This document shows, one piece after another, positions 54,728 to 63,428 of a stretch of DNA of 64,000 bases. The stretch is from Deltaproteobacteria bacterium. Its GTDB lineage: Bacteria > Desulfobacterota > Desulfuromonadia > Desulfuromonadales > BM103. The notes beneath the pieces were generated by a model that did no database searches, was not told where the DNA came from, and was given only the letters and a program-made list of their open reading frames with translations. The position numbers and the translations under genes were made by a program. Each line of letters opens with the position of its first letter. Positions within the stretch are counted from its first letter, which is position 1. The stretch spans positions 1 through 64,000 of the forward strand of contig VAUL01000011.1 of the NCBI GenBank assembly GCA_005774545.1, given 5' to 3'.

Positions 54728-55730
54728 GGGCGTGGCCCTGGGCGATCTGCTCGAGCTGGGTGATGGCCGGACGTTCGCCGAGGATGATCAGCACGCTGCC
54801 GGAGGCGATTTCGGTGGCCGGCGCCGGATTGAAGAGCATGTGCCCGTCCGGCTGCTTGATGGCGACGACGATGATCCCCATGGTCTGGCGGATCCCCGAA
54901 CTGATCAGGTTCTTGCCGACCAGCGCCGAACGGGGGGCCACTTCGATCTCCTCGATCTGCAGCGCCAGGTTCTCGCGGGTGGTGGCCAGATCGATGAAGT
55001 CGACCACCGAAGGGCGCAGGATGGCGTGGGCCATGCGCGCCGCGCCGATGGTGTAGGGGGAAATGACCTTGGAGGCGCCGGCGCGCATCAGCTTGACCTC
55101 GGCGCCCTCCTCGCCGGCCCGGGCGAGGATGAACAGGTTCGGGTTGAGGCCGCGGGCGGTCAGGGTGATGTAGACGTTGTCGGTGTCGGAGGTGACGGCG
55201 GTAATCAGGCCGCGGGCCCGCTCGATGCCGGCGGCCAGCAACGACTCGTCGTCGGTGGCGTTCCCCTGCACGAACAGGCAGCCCTCGCGGGCCAGCCGCT
55301 CGCACAGGTGGGTGCTCTTTTCGACGACGACGAAGGGGACCGGACGGGCCTGGAACTCCTTGCAGATCATCTGACCGATCCGGCCGAAGCCGCAGATGAT
55401 GTAGTGATCCGTGAGCCTGGTGATCTGCTTTTCCATTTTCCGCCTCCCGACAACCTGCCGCAGCTGCCCCTCGACCATGAACTGGATGACGCTGCCGGCG
55501 GCGTAGGTGATGACGCTGACGCCGAAGACGATGAGAACGATGGTGAACGCCTTCCCGGCCTGGGAAAGGTCGTGAACCTCCTTGAAACCGACCGTGGCCA
55601 GGGTGATGACGGTCATGTACAGCGCATCGAACAGCGGCCACCCCTCGATCAGGGCATAGCCGAGCATCCCGCCAAGGATCACCGTAGCCAGGATGAACAG
55701 CGAAAGCCGCAGATTGCGTACCGGATCCAT
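54717..55730 (-). CDS. Two-TM potassium channel with TrkA-N/TrkA-C (RCK) domains
   Basis: 337 aa. TM1 is at about residues 9-29, the pore loop has ITLATVGFKEVHDLS and TM2 is FTIVLIVFGVSVITYAAG. The Rossmann RCK domain has HYIICGFGRIGQMICKEF and LFVQGNATDDESLLAAGIERA, and the C-terminal TrkA-C domain has LISSGIRQTMGIIVVAIKQ. The filter reads TVGFKE; the second Gly of TVGYG is Lys50, a variant I believe occurs in related RCK channels, but it makes K+ selectivity less certain. It is divergent from gntR. Confidence 0.85.
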   Translation of the reverse strand: MDPVRNLRLSLFILATVILGGMLGYALIEGWPLFDALYMTVITLATVGFKEVHDLSQAGKAFTIVLIVFGVSVITYAAGSVIQFMVEGQLRQVVGRRKMEKQITRLTDHYIICGFGRIGQMICKEFQARPVPFVVVEKSTHLCERLAREGCLFVQGNATDDESLLAAGIERARGLITAVTSDTDNVYITLTARGLNPNLFILARAGEEGAEVKLMRAGASKVISPYTIGAARMAHAILRPSVVDFIDLATTRENLALQIEEIEVAPRSALVGKNLISSGIRQTMGIIVVAIKQPDGHMLFNPAPATEIASGSVLIILGERPAITQLEQIAQGHAHAL

Positions 55731-55757
55731 CCCCCGTCCCTTTGCGCAGATCGTCGG

Positions 55758-55786
55758 ATGATAGCGATTAAGCCAGGAAAAGGCAA
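55758..55786 (-). promoter_or_regulatory. Promoter of the channel-isomerase-hydrolase operon
   Basis: Minus strand TTGCCT (55781-55786), a 17-bp spacer and TATCAT (55758-55763), 27 bp before the channel ATG. Confidence 0.65.
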
Positions 55787-55827
55787 GCAGTTGGCCAGGT
55801 TAGCGGGACGGGCCGAGGATAAACCGC

Positions 55828-55855
55828 TTGACATCCATTGTATACAGTATACAAT
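55828..55855 (+). promoter_or_regulatory. gntR promoter with overlapping autoregulatory operator
   Basis: TTGACA (55828-55833), a 16-bp spacer and TACAAT (55850-55855). The 17-bp palindrome TTGTATACAGTATACAA (55838-55854) fills the spacer and covers most of the -10. FCD-type GntR proteins commonly bind TTGTATAC-like half-sites, so self-repression is expected. Confidence 0.8.
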
Positions 55856-55885
55856 TTCGCGAACATGGGGAAAGGGGGCGAATCC

Positions 55886-56590
55886 GTGCGCCGCAAGCCG
55901 ATCGAACGACACCAGACCTTGCGCGAAAAGATTCTCGAGACGATCCGCGATGCGATCCTGCGGGGCGCGCTGAAGCCGGGTGAGCGGGTCTCCGAGCCGG
56001 AACTGGCCGAGCGTTTCGGCATCAGCCGGACCCCGATCCGCGAGGCGTTCCGCCAGCTGGAATCGGAAGGCTACCTCGAGGTCATTCCGCGCAAGGGCGC
56101 GGTGGTCGCCTCGCTTTCCGAGCGGGATGTGGTCGAGTTCTACGCGATCAAAAGCATCCTGGAAGGGCATGCCGCGCGGATTGCCGCCGAGCGCCTGTCC
56201 GACCGCGATATCGAGCGGCTCGAGGCGATCAATGCCAAACTGCAGCAGATCGCCGCCGACGGGGATGTCAAGAGCTTCTTCCGGGTGCACGACGAGTTCC
56301 ACGACCTGTTCATCAAGGCGTCGGGAAACGACAAGCTCGCCGAACTGATCACCCAGCTGGTCCTCAAGTTCAACCGCCTGCGGCTGGCATCGCTCTCCCA
56401 GCCCGGCCGCATGGAGATCTCGGTGCAGGAGCATCGCAAGATCATCGAGGCGTTCCGCCAACACGACGGGGAGCGTGCCGAGAACCTGGTGCGCCGCACC
56501 GCCACCATCGGCGCCGAGGTGCTGATCCACAGCCTGGCCCAGGAGCAGGGGAAAAAGACCCCGGCCCCGCTCGGCGCCGTCGATGTCTGA
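55886..56590 (+). CDS. GntR family regulator, FadR/FCD subfamily
   Basis: 234 aa from a GTG (VRRKPIERHQTLREKIL) 7 bases after AAAGGGGG. ATG 55865 would leave almost no leader, and the open frame further upstream includes the promoter. The winged helix is AILRGALKPGERVSEPELAERFGISRTPIREAFRQLESEGYL (read in parts) and RKGAVVASLSERDVVEFYAIKSILEG leads into the FCD domain. The metal/ligand pocket has FRVHDEFHDLFIKASGN and SVQEHRKIIEAFR (Asp and His ligands). The effector, probably a small carboxylate, is unknown. A candidate second target is the atp operon. Confidence 0.92.
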   Translation: MRRKPIERHQTLREKILETIRDAILRGALKPGERVSEPELAERFGISRTPIREAFRQLESEGYLEVIPRKGAVVASLSERDVVEFYAIKSILEGHAARIAAERLSDRDIERLEAINAKLQQIAADGDVKSFFRVHDEFHDLFIKASGNDKLAELITQLVLKFNRLRLASLSQPGRMEISVQEHRKIIEAFRQHDGERAENLVRRTATIGAEVLIHSLAQEQGKKTPAPLGAVDV

Positions 56591-56612
56591 AGGACAGACT
56601 CCGGATAATGCA

Positions 56613-56642
56613 AAAAAAACCCGCCGAGAGGCGGGTTTTTTT
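56613..56642. terminator. Bidirectional terminator between gntR and phoU
   Basis: A run of eight A, stem CCCGCC/GGCGGG, loop GAGA and seven T. It works on both strands, for the convergent gntR and phoU transcripts. Confidence 0.92.
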
Positions 56643-56660
56643 GTCGGCGCCGGCGGCGGG

Positions 56661-57332
56661 TCACGCCACGGTGTGGCGGATATCCTTCCCCTTGACCATG
56701 AAGATCACCATCTCGGCGACGTTGGTGGCGTGATCGGCGACGCGTTCCAGGCACTTGGAGATGTAGTTGACCTTGATCGCCCGGCTGATGGTGCTGGGAT
56801 CGGTCATCATGAAGACCAGCAGCTCACGCTGAATCTGGTCGTTGAGGGCATCGACGAACGCGTCATCCTTGCAGACCTTGAGGGCCAGTTCCGCATCACC
56901 CTTGACGAAGGCGTCGAGGGCCTCGCGCACCATGGTCGCCGCGGCCGCCGCCATGCGCGGCAGGTCGATGTACGGTTTGAGCGGCGGCTCCTCGTTCAGC
57001 TCCCGGGCGCGCTTGGCGATGTTGCGGCACTGGTCGCCGATCCGCTCCAGGTCGGTGACGATCTTCAGCGCCAGGGTCAAAAAGCGCAGGTCGCGGGCCG
57101 CCGGCTGGCGGCGGGCCAGCACCTGCAGGCACTTCTCGTCGATCTCCACCTCCATGTGGTTGATGTGGTGATCGAAGGCGATGGTGGCCTCGGCCAGCGC
57201 CGAGTCGCGTTCGACCAGCGATTTCATGGCGTTGGCGATCATGATCTCGACCTTGCCGCCCATCTCCAGCAGCTTCTCGCGGATCTCGTTCAGTTCCAGG
57301 TCGTACTGGCGGATGATGTGTTCACGTTCCAT
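56661..57332 (-). CDS. phoU: Phosphate transport system regulator PhoU
   Basis: 223 aa all-helical protein with the two tandem PhoU repeats: LALKIVTDLERIGDQCRNIAKRA (EXXXD metal motif) and YISKCLERVADHATNVAEMVIFM (read in parts, second metal motif). It links PstSCAB to PhoR and holds the Pho response off when phosphate is plentiful. It is last gene of pstSCAB-phoU. Confidence 0.97.
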   Translation of the reverse strand: MEREHIIRQYDLELNEIREKLLEMGGKVEIMIANAMKSLVERDSALAEATIAFDHHINHMEVEIDEKCLQVLARRQPAARDLRFLTLALKIVTDLERIGDQCRNIAKRARELNEEPPLKPYIDLPRMAAAAATMVREALDAFVKGDAELALKVCKDDAFVDALNDQIQRELLVFMMTDPSTISRAIKVNYISKCLERVADHATNVAEMVIFMVKGKDIRHTVA

Positions 57333-57343
57333 GGCTTCTCCTT

Positions 57344-57389
57344 GGGATAGGTCCGATAAGACCTATGAAACTTATAGGACTTATAATAA
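57344..57389. repeat. Short repeated phrases in the pstB-phoU gap
   Basis: In the 57-bp gap, near copies of the decamer GACCTATGAA / GACTTATAAT are strung together (ATAGGTCCGATAAGACCTAT, then ACTTATAGGACTTATAA). They differ strongly from the GC-rich coding sequence on both sides. Function unknown; they resemble intergenic repeat tracts seen in Geobacter-type genomes. Confidence 0.5.
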
Positions 57390-58208
57390 TCAACCAAACC
57401 TGCCCGTGATGTAGTCTTCCGTCTGCTTCTTGTCCGGCATGGTAAACAATTTTTTGGTTTCGTTGAACTCGATGACCTCGCCCATGTAGAGGAACGCGGT
57501 GTGGTCGGAGACCCGCGCCGCCTGCTGCATGTTGTGGGTGACGATCAGGATCGCCACCTGCTCCTTGAGCTCGAGCATCAGTTCCTCGATGCTGGCCGTG
57601 GCGATCGGGTCGAGGGCCGAGGTCGGTTCGTCGAAGAGGATCAGCTCCGGATCGATGGCCAGCGCCCGGGCGATGCACAGCCGCTGCTGCTGGCCGCCTG
57701 AGAGGTTGCTCGCCAGATCGTTCAGCCGGTCCTTGACCTCGTTCCACAGCGCCGCGCCGCGGAGCGCCTGCTCGACCTTGGCCGCCACCTGGTCGCGCCG
57801 GGTGATGCCGCGCACCTTCAGGCCGTAGGCGACGTTCTCGAAGATCGATTTCGGGAACGGGTTCGGCTTCTGGAAGACCATGCTGATGCGCATGCGCACC
57901 TCGATCGGGTCGACCTGCGGGTCAAGAATGTTGACGTTGTCCGGGTGCAGGACGATCTCCCCCTGGTAGCGGTTGCCGGGATAGAGGTCGTGCATGCGGT
58001 TGAAGCAGCGCAAAAAGGTCGACTTGCCGCACCCCGACGGGCCGATCAGGGCGGTGATCGAATGATCAAAGACCGGCAGCGTGATGTTCTTCAGGGCATG
58101 GAAGCCGCCGTAGTGGAAGTTGAGGTTGCGGGACTCGGCCTTGAGCGCGGCCGGCGCCGGCTCGTTGCGCGGCGCGGCGTCGAGGATGTTGACGGCCAGT
58201 TCTACCAT
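57390..58208 (-). CDS. pstB: Phosphate ABC transporter ATP-binding protein PstB
   Basis: 272 aa from ATG 58208 with GGAGG 8 bases upstream. [18 protein letters not shown] leads to Walker [20 protein letters not shown]. The signature is [20 protein letters not shown] and Walker B is [15 protein letters not shown]. It overlaps the pstA stop by 7 bp. Confidence 0.97.
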   Translation of the reverse strand: MVELAVNILDAAPRNEPAPAALKAESRNLNFHYGGFHALKNITLPVFDHSITALIGPSGCGKSTFLRCFNRMHDLYPGNRYQGEIVLHPDNVNILDPQVDPIEVRMRISMVFQKPNPFPKSIFENVAYGLKVRGITRRDQVAAKVEQALRGAALWNEVKDRLNDLASNLSGGQQQRLCIARALAIDPELILFDEPTSALDPIATASIEELMLELKEQVAILIVTHNMQQAARVSDHTAFLYMGEVIEFNETKKLFTMPDKKQTEDYITGRFG

Positions 58209-59125
58209 TTGATCGTCCTCCGGATTCGGTAGCGCAGCCAGATGGCTACGGCGTTCATGGTCAGGGTCATGACCAAAAGGACCACGCCGGCGGCGGCGGC
58301 GTTGAGCTGGAAGGCCTCCTCGGGGCGCGAGGTCCAGTTGAACATCTGGATCGGCAGCACCGTGAAGGGATCCTTCAGCCATTGGAACGACAGGAACGGA
58401 AACTCCCCGGTGACCGGCGGCGTGGGGAGGAAGGCGATGAAGGTCAGGGCGCCGATGGTGATGATCGGTGCGGTTTCGCCGATGGCGCGCGACAGGCCGA
58501 TGATCACCCCGGTCATGACCCCTCCCGCCGAGTAGGGGACGACGTGCTGGGAGACCATCTGCCAGCGGGTCGCGCCGAGGGCGTAGGCGGCTTCGCGGAT
58601 GCTGCCGGGGACGGCGCGCAGCGCCTCGCGGGTGGCGACGATGACGATCGGCAGGATCAGCAGGGCCAGCGTCAGCCCGGCGGAGAGAATGCTCTGGCCG
58701 AAGCCGAACTGGTAGACGAACAGCCCCAGGGCGAGCAGGCCGTAGATGATCGACGGCACCCCGGCGAGGTTCATCACGTTGATCTCGATGATCGCCGTCA
58801 GCCAGTTTTTCGGCGCGTACTCTTCCAGGTAGACGCCGGCCGCCACCCCCAGCGGGATGGCGGTGCAGGCGGTCACCAGCATGACCAGCAGCGAGCCGAC
58901 CCAGGCCGACAGGATGCCGGCCTTCTCGGCGAGGCGCGACGGGAAGGCGGTAAAGAATTCGGGAGTCAGGCGCGGGGCCCCGGTGACGGCCAGCTGCAGG
59001 AACAGGCCGAGCAGCACCAGCAGGCCGATCAGCAGGGCCAGCAGGCCGAGGATCGTGAACGCCTGTTCCCAGAGGCGGTGACGGGCGATCAGCTGGCGCA
59101 GGTCGTGGGTGGGTGCGGGGGTCAT
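58202..59125 (-). CDS. pstA: Phosphate ABC transporter permease PstA
   Basis: 307 aa from ATG 59125 ([13 protein letters not shown]), with AGGA 8 bases upstream. Six helices are present with the EAA-type loop [24 protein letters not shown] (read in parts), then [17 protein letters not shown]. It lies 14 bp downstream of pstC. Confidence 0.95.
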   Translation of the reverse strand: MTPAPTHDLRQLIARHRLWEQAFTILGLLALLIGLLVLLGLFLQLAVTGAPRLTPEFFTAFPSRLAEKAGILSAWVGSLLVMLVTACTAIPLGVAAGVYLEEYAPKNWLTAIIEINVMNLAGVPSIIYGLLALGLFVYQFGFGQSILSAGLTLALLILPIVIVATREALRAVPGSIREAAYALGATRWQMVSQHVVPYSAGGVMTGVIIGLSRAIGETAPIITIGALTFIAFLPTPPVTGEFPFLSFQWLKDPFTVLPIQMFNWTSRPEEAFQLNAAAAGVVLLVMTLTMNAVAIWLRYRIRRTIKW

Positions 59126-59139
59126 GACGGCAGTCCTTC

Positions 59140-60078
59140 TCAATAGATCTCGCGGAACCGCTTGCGCAGCCAGTAGCCGAGGATGTTGAACAGCAGGGTA
59201 AAGAGCATCAGCGTCAGGCCGGCGGCGAAAATCGTCTTGTAGCCGAGGCTGTCGTGCGGCAGGTCGCCGAGGCAGACCTGGACGATGAAGGCGCTGATGG
59301 TGGCGGCCGGTTCCAGCGGGTTGACGGTGAAGTTCGGCTGCATTCCGGCGGCGATGGCGACGATCATGGTTTCGCCGACCGCCCGCGAGATGCCGAGGAT
59401 CCAGGCGGCGGCCACCCCGGAAAAGGCCGCGGGCATGACCACGCGCACGGCCGTCTGCAGCCGGGTGGCGCCCATGGCGTAGGAGCCCTCGCGCAGGTGC
59501 ATCGGCACCGCGCGCATGGCGTCCTCGCTCACCGAACCGACGTAGGGGATGATCATGATCCCCATGACCAGTCCGGCGGAGAGCATGTTGAAGCCGGGGA
59601 GCGCGGGATACAGCGTCTGCAGCAGGGGGGTGACCACCAGCAGGGCGAAGTAGCCGAAGACCACGGTCGGCACCGCGCCGAGCAGCTCCAGGATCGGCTT
59701 GACCGTCTCGCGCAAGCGATGCGAGGCGAATTCGCTCAGGTAGATGGCGATCACCGTCCCCATCGGGATGGCGACCAGCAGGGCCACGGCCGTGGTCGTC
59801 GCCGTGCCGGCGATCAGCGTCATGATGCCGAAGTGGGCGTCGTCGAACAGCGGCGTCCACTGCCGGTCGGTGAGGAAGTCGAGCAGCGACACCTCCCTGA
59901 AGAGGGGGAGTGCCTCCTTGACCAGGATGAAGACGATGGCAAAGGTGATGGCCACCGATGAGGCGGCGGCCAGAAAGAGCAGCACCTCGATAAAGCGTTC
60001 GCGCAGCTGCCGGCCGCGGCGCCGCACCAGGCGGTGCCCGGGGGTGGGTGGTGCGTTTGCATCAGCTTCGTTTGTCAT
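59140..60078 (-). CDS. pstC: Phosphate ABC transporter permease PstC
   Basis: 312 aa. The start is at ATG 60078 or the preceding ATG 60081, after CGGAG. The N-terminal polar segment has an Arg cluster ([13 protein letters not shown]). Six helices follow with the loop [23 protein letters not shown] (read in parts) and [17 protein letters not shown]. It works with PstA as the membrane channel. Confidence 0.95.
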   Translation of the reverse strand: MTNEADANAPPTPGHRLVRRRGRQLRERFIEVLLFLAAASSVAITFAIVFILVKEALPLFREVSLLDFLTDRQWTPLFDDAHFGIMTLIAGTATTTAVALLVAIPMGTVIAIYLSEFASHRLRETVKPILELLGAVPTVVFGYFALLVVTPLLQTLYPALPGFNMLSAGLVMGIMIIPYVGSVSEDAMRAVPMHLREGSYAMGATRLQTAVRVVMPAAFSGVAAAWILGISRAVGETMIVAIAAGMQPNFTVNPLEPAATISAFIVQVCLGDLPHDSLGYKTIFAAGLTLMLFTLLFNILGYWLRKRFREIY

Positions 60079-60128
60079 CATTTTCTCCGTTACCACTTCG
60101 AAGCTCTTTGCTTCCCATATGTGCCGAA

Positions 60129-60153
60129 GGGGGAGCGCCTTCCGGCGCCCCCC
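60129..60153 (-). promoter_or_regulatory. Stem-loop between pstS and pstC
   Basis: Minus-strand hairpin with GGGGGCGCC-type arms (60129-60139 and 60144-60153, one bulged A) in the 108-bp gap. No T-run follows, so it probably stabilises the pstS message rather than ending it, giving more binding protein than permease. Confidence 0.6.
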
Positions 60154-60186
60154 GCATGCGGGCTGCTTTCACTTGAAGCGTGAGGG

Positions 60187-61185
60187 TTAAAGTTTCCCCT
60201 CGCGTTGCAGCAACTCCTCAACCGTCACGCCGACATCGGGTTCGCCGCCGAAGGCGGTGCCGAGCTTTTTCTTCGCAATGTGTTCTTTGGCGAGCTGGTA
60301 GGCCTTCTCAGGGAGCGGCACGTACTTGACCGTCGGCACCAGAGCCGGCGCCTGGTTCAGGTAGAAGTCGACGAACTCCTTCACTTCCGGTTTGTCGAGC
60401 GACTTGGCGTTGATGTAGATGAAGACCGGGCGCGAGAGCGGCTGGTAGCTGCCGTTCTTGACCGTCTCCGGGGAGGGGCTCACTGCCGGCTTGCCGACGG
60501 CTGCCACCACCGGCACCGCTTTGAGTTTCTTGCTGTTCTCAGCAAAGTAGGCGTAACCGAAGTAGCCGAGCGCCCCCTTGTCCATCGTCACCCCTTTGAC
60601 CAGGACGTTGTCGTCCTCGCTGGCGGTGTAGTCGCCGCGGCTCGACTTGGCCTTGCCGACCACCGCCTCGGTGAAGTAGTCGAAGGTGCCGGAGTCGGCT
60701 CCGGGGCCGAAAAGCTTGAGCGCCTGGTCGGGCCAGGCCGGGTTGACCTGGTTCCATTTGGTCACGTTCTGCTGCGCACCGGGCTCCCACATCTTCTTCA
60801 GCTCGTCGACAGTGATGCTCTTGAGCCAGTCGTTCTGCGGGTTGACCACCACGGTCAGGGCGTCGTAGGCGACCGGCAGCTCGATATACTGGATGCCGGC
60901 CTCGCGGCAGGCGTCCATCTCTTTCTTCAAAATAGGCCGGGAGGCACCGGAGATGTCGGTTTCGCCGCGGCAGAACTTCTTGAATCCGCCGCCGGTGCCG
61001 GAGATGCCGACGGTGACGCGGACGGCCCCGCGCTTGCTGTTCTGGAACTCCTCCGCCACCGCCTCGGTGATCGGGAAGACGGTGCTGGAGCCGTCGATCT
61101 TGACGATTTTCGGCTCGGCCGCGGCGGTGCCGGCGACGAGCAGCAGGGCCGCAATGGCCGGGATCAGGGTGCTGTTAAAGCGCAT
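60187..61185 (-). CDS. pstS: Periplasmic phosphate-binding protein PstS
   Basis: 332 aa from ATG 61185 (AGGA 8 bases upstream). The signal peptide is [19 protein letters not shown]. Binding-site motifs are [44 protein letters not shown] (read in parts) and [23 protein letters not shown] (read in parts). It is the first gene of pstSCAB-phoU and has a Pho box upstream. Confidence 0.96.
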   Translation of the reverse strand: MRFNSTLIPAIAALLLVAGTAAAEPKIVKIDGSSTVFPITEAVAEEFQNSKRGAVRVTVGISGTGGGFKKFCRGETDISGASRPILKKEMDACREAGIQYIELPVAYDALTVVVNPQNDWLKSITVDELKKMWEPGAQQNVTKWNQVNPAWPDQALKLFGPGADSGTFDYFTEAVVGKAKSSRGDYTASEDDNVLVKGVTMDKGALGYFGYAYFAENSKKLKAVPVVAAVGKPAVSPSPETVKNGSYQPLSRPVFIYINAKSLDKPEVKEFVDFYLNQAPALVPTVKYVPLPEKAYQLAKEHIAKKKLGTAFGGEPDVGVTVEELLQREGKL

Positions 61186-61239
61186 CGAAACGTTCCTTTC
61201 TCTCTGGGAGGGCATCTTTTCTCGCTATCGTTGCATACC

Positions 61240-61273
61240 GTTATAGCAACCGTTTGTTGCAGCTGTGTTACAG
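61240..61273 (-). promoter_or_regulatory. Pho box and -10 of the pst operon
   Basis: Minus strand: CTGTAAC (61267-61273), 4 bp, CTGCAAC (61256-61262), then 10 bp and TATAAC (61240-61245). Two 7-bp repeats 11 bp apart and a -10 ten bases further match the E. coli PhoB-site layout (CTGTCAT repeats). Confidence 0.8.
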
Positions 61274-61319
61274 GCGGGGAAAATCTCGGTGAAATCAACC
61301 GGGCACGCTCGCGATTTGC

Positions 61320-61685
61320 TCAGCATCCCAGCGCCGCGGCAACCTTGCGCCGTAGCCCGGCAATATCACCTTTGCAGATATACCCGTCAGCGGCAAAATG
61401 CCGGGCCGATTCACGCAGGCTCTCTTCGTCGTTGGAGGAGTGCAGCATGATCAGCACGTTGCGACTATTGCCATTGGCGCGGACCAACCCGCACAGGCGG
61501 TCCCCGGCCAGCCCCGGCATATTGACGTCGAGTAGCACCAGGTCCGGTTTCCAGGTTTGAACGATTTCAGTGGTGCGGAACGGCGTGTTGTGCACGGCGA
61601 CTTCGTAGCCGCTCAATTCAAGGAGATCCCGGGTGGTGAGGAGATGTTTCGGGTCGTCATCGACGACCAGCACACGTTTTTTCAT
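61320..61685 (-). CDS. Stand-alone response regulator receiver (CheY-like)
   Basis: 121 aa, only a receiver domain. Acidic pocket Asp10-Asp11, phosphorylated Asp53 (VLLDVNMPG), Ser83 in place of the usual Thr/Ser and Lys105 in GYICKGD are all present. There is no output domain, so it may act by protein binding or in a phosphorelay. It overlaps the kinase gene by 4 bp (ATGA). It lies between the kinase and pstS; the pst promoter starts about 45 bp after its stop. Confidence 0.92.
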   Translation of the reverse strand: MKKRVLVVDDDPKHLLTTRDLLELSGYEVAVHNTPFRTTEIVQTWKPDLVLLDVNMPGLAGDRLCGLVRANGNSRNVLIMLHSSNDEESLRESARHFAADGYICKGDIAGLRRKVAAALGC

Positions 61686-62869
61686 AGTCGTTTTTCCCTT
61701 TCGCCGGATTGCCGCGGTATGCGGACTTCAAATGTGGTGCCTTGGCCAAAGTGACTGTGTACGGCAATCGTTCCTTCAAGCAGATGCACCAGTTGCCGGG
61801 TGATGGTCAGTCCAAGGCCCGTGCCTTCATGTTTGCGTGTCTGCGCGTCTTCGAGTTGGGTAAAGGCGACAAAGAGCTTTTCCAGATCGGTGTCACGGAT
61901 GCCGATTCCGGTATCCGTGACACCGATCAAGACCGCTCCGCGTTCTTCCGTGACCCGCAGCAGGATTTCCCCCTCTTCCGTAAACTTGGCGGCGTTGCTG
62001 GTCAGATTGAGAAGGATCTGCCGAACCTTGATCATGTCAGAATCGAGCAGCAACTCGGACATTGCCGTGACGACACGAACGGCGACCGGCCGGCCAGCCA
62101 GCAAAACCCGGGTTGTCTCAGCGACTTCATCAAGCAGGGTGATCAGATCGAAAGACTCGCTGCGAACCTCCATCCGCCCGGCCTCGATCTTCGACAGGTC
62201 GAGAATGTTGGTGATGATGGCTCGCAGATTGACGGCACTGGCCGAGAGCAGGGCGAGCTGTTTTTCCATCTCGGGCGTCAATTTCCCTTCCGGAGAAAGC
62301 CGAAGCAATTCGGCCAAGCCGATGATGGCGTTGGTTGGCGAGCGCAGTTCATGGGTCACATGGGCAATGAATTGCGACTTGATCTCGGAGATCTTCTTCA
62401 TTTCCCGAGCCTTGGTCAGGGCCAGTTCCTGTTGCACGACGCTGTTGGCCAAGACGTTTCCTTGGGCCAGGATCATTCCTTTGACCGACAGCAGGCCCTG
62501 ATAATGGCCGTTGCCATCGACCACCACGATCTCGTCGTAGATATCGGCCAGCGGTCGCTGCATGGCCAGATCCAGCACCGCCTCCAGCGGCTGCTTTTCA
62601 TCGACGATCAGGGGGTTACGTTCGGCTACGGCGATGATCGGGTCGCGACCGAAAAGCTCGAACCCGAAGCGCCGGAAGAGGATGGAAAACACCTTGTTGC
62701 GCATCGCCAGTCCATGTACCTGGCGATGTTCCACCAGGGCCAGGGTTTCCTTCTGCTGCTTGCGAAAAAGCTGGTCGACTACTGTATCGACGCGCATCAT
62801 CGGCGAGATCGCTTCCCGCGAACAGATCAGCTCTCCCGCTCGTGGCGCGTCGCGTATGGTGTCTTTCAT
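61682..62869 (-). CDS. Soluble histidine kinase with N-terminal tandem CBS domains
   Basis: 395 aa with no transmembrane helix. Residues about 18-135 read as a CBS pair (VVDQLFRKQQKETLALVEHRQVHGLAMRNKVFSILF and FELFGRDPIIAV...DEIVVVDGNGHYQGLLSVKGMI, in parts). The HisKA domain has FIAHVTHELRSPTNAIIG with His173. The HATPase domain has ILLNLTSNAAKFT, TGIGIRDTDLEKLFVAF and HEGTGLGLTITRQL (N, G1, G2). The CBS pair suggests sensing of an intracellular nucleotide. It is co-translated with the receiver gene. Confidence 0.9.
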   Translation of the reverse strand: MKDTIRDAPRAGELICSREAISPMMRVDTVVDQLFRKQQKETLALVEHRQVHGLAMRNKVFSILFRRFGFELFGRDPIIAVAERNPLIVDEKQPLEAVLDLAMQRPLADIYDEIVVVDGNGHYQGLLSVKGMILAQGNVLANSVVQQELALTKAREMKKISEIKSQFIAHVTHELRSPTNAIIGLAELLRLSPEGKLTPEMEKQLALLSASAVNLRAIITNILDLSKIEAGRMEVRSESFDLITLLDEVAETTRVLLAGRPVAVRVVTAMSELLLDSDMIKVRQILLNLTSNAAKFTEEGEILLRVTEERGAVLIGVTDTGIGIRDTDLEKLFVAFTQLEDAQTRKHEGTGLGLTITRQLVHLLEGTIAVHSHFGQGTTFEVRIPRQSGEREKRL

Positions 62870-62895
62870 GATCGCCCCCTGTCGTTGCCAAGGAT

Positions 62896-63342
62896 CTAAA
62901 GCTCATTCTGCATCCGCCGCGGCGAGAAGCGCACGGCGATGACCCGGGTTGCCGCCAGGGCCAGGATCAGGGAAATCAGCATGGCCACCTGCTCCCAGGT
63001 CATCTCCCGGTGCCAGAAGGCCATCGCCTCGGTGAGCACCGTGACCATGACCGTGTCGATGATGTAGGTCACCTTGACCCGCCGCTCGCTGAAATAGGCC
63101 AGCGCCGTGCGCAGGATTTCGATGACCGCCAGCACCGTGAGCATGTCCACCAGCAGCGGCCTGAAGGCGTGGTGGAAGCCGTCGCGGATGATCAGGCGCA
63201 GGTCGTAAAGGGTGTAGAGGCAGCCGGCCAGGATGGTCAGCAGGATGGCGACGATGAAAATGAAGAGGAGCGCCTGGGCCGAGGTTTCGAACCAGCGGGT
63301 CAGGCGTTGATCGATCTTGTCGGTAAGGATGTCGATAGCCAC
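62896..63342 (-). CDS. psiE: Phosphate-starvation-inducible PsiE family membrane protein
   Basis: 148 aa with four membrane helices: ALLFIFIVAILLTILAGCLY, LLVDMLTVLAVIEILRTALAY, VTYIIDTVMVTVLTEAMAF and VAMLISLILALAATRVIAVR (read in parts). The pattern matches the PsiE family. The position between phoR and pst fits. Function of PsiE is unknown; in E. coli it is induced by PhoB. Confidence 0.85.
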   Translation of the reverse strand: MAIDILTDKIDQRLTRWFETSAQALLFIFIVAILLTILAGCLYTLYDLRLIIRDGFHHAFRPLLVDMLTVLAVIEILRTALAYFSERRVKVTYIIDTVMVTVLTEAMAFWHREMTWEQVAMLISLILALAATRVIAVRFSPRRMQNEL

Positions 63343-63428
63343 GTTCTTCCTCCGGTTTTTGATGAAGCATGCCGGAGCGATGTGGCGGTGGGGTTACAGA
63401 GAGGGAAACAGTGTGAAAACTTCGACGG

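Noticed and set aside
55838-55885. Earlier start of the GntR gene at TTG 55838
   Set aside because: The codons would include the operator and the -10 box, and the GTG at 55886 has a strong Shine-Dalgarno.
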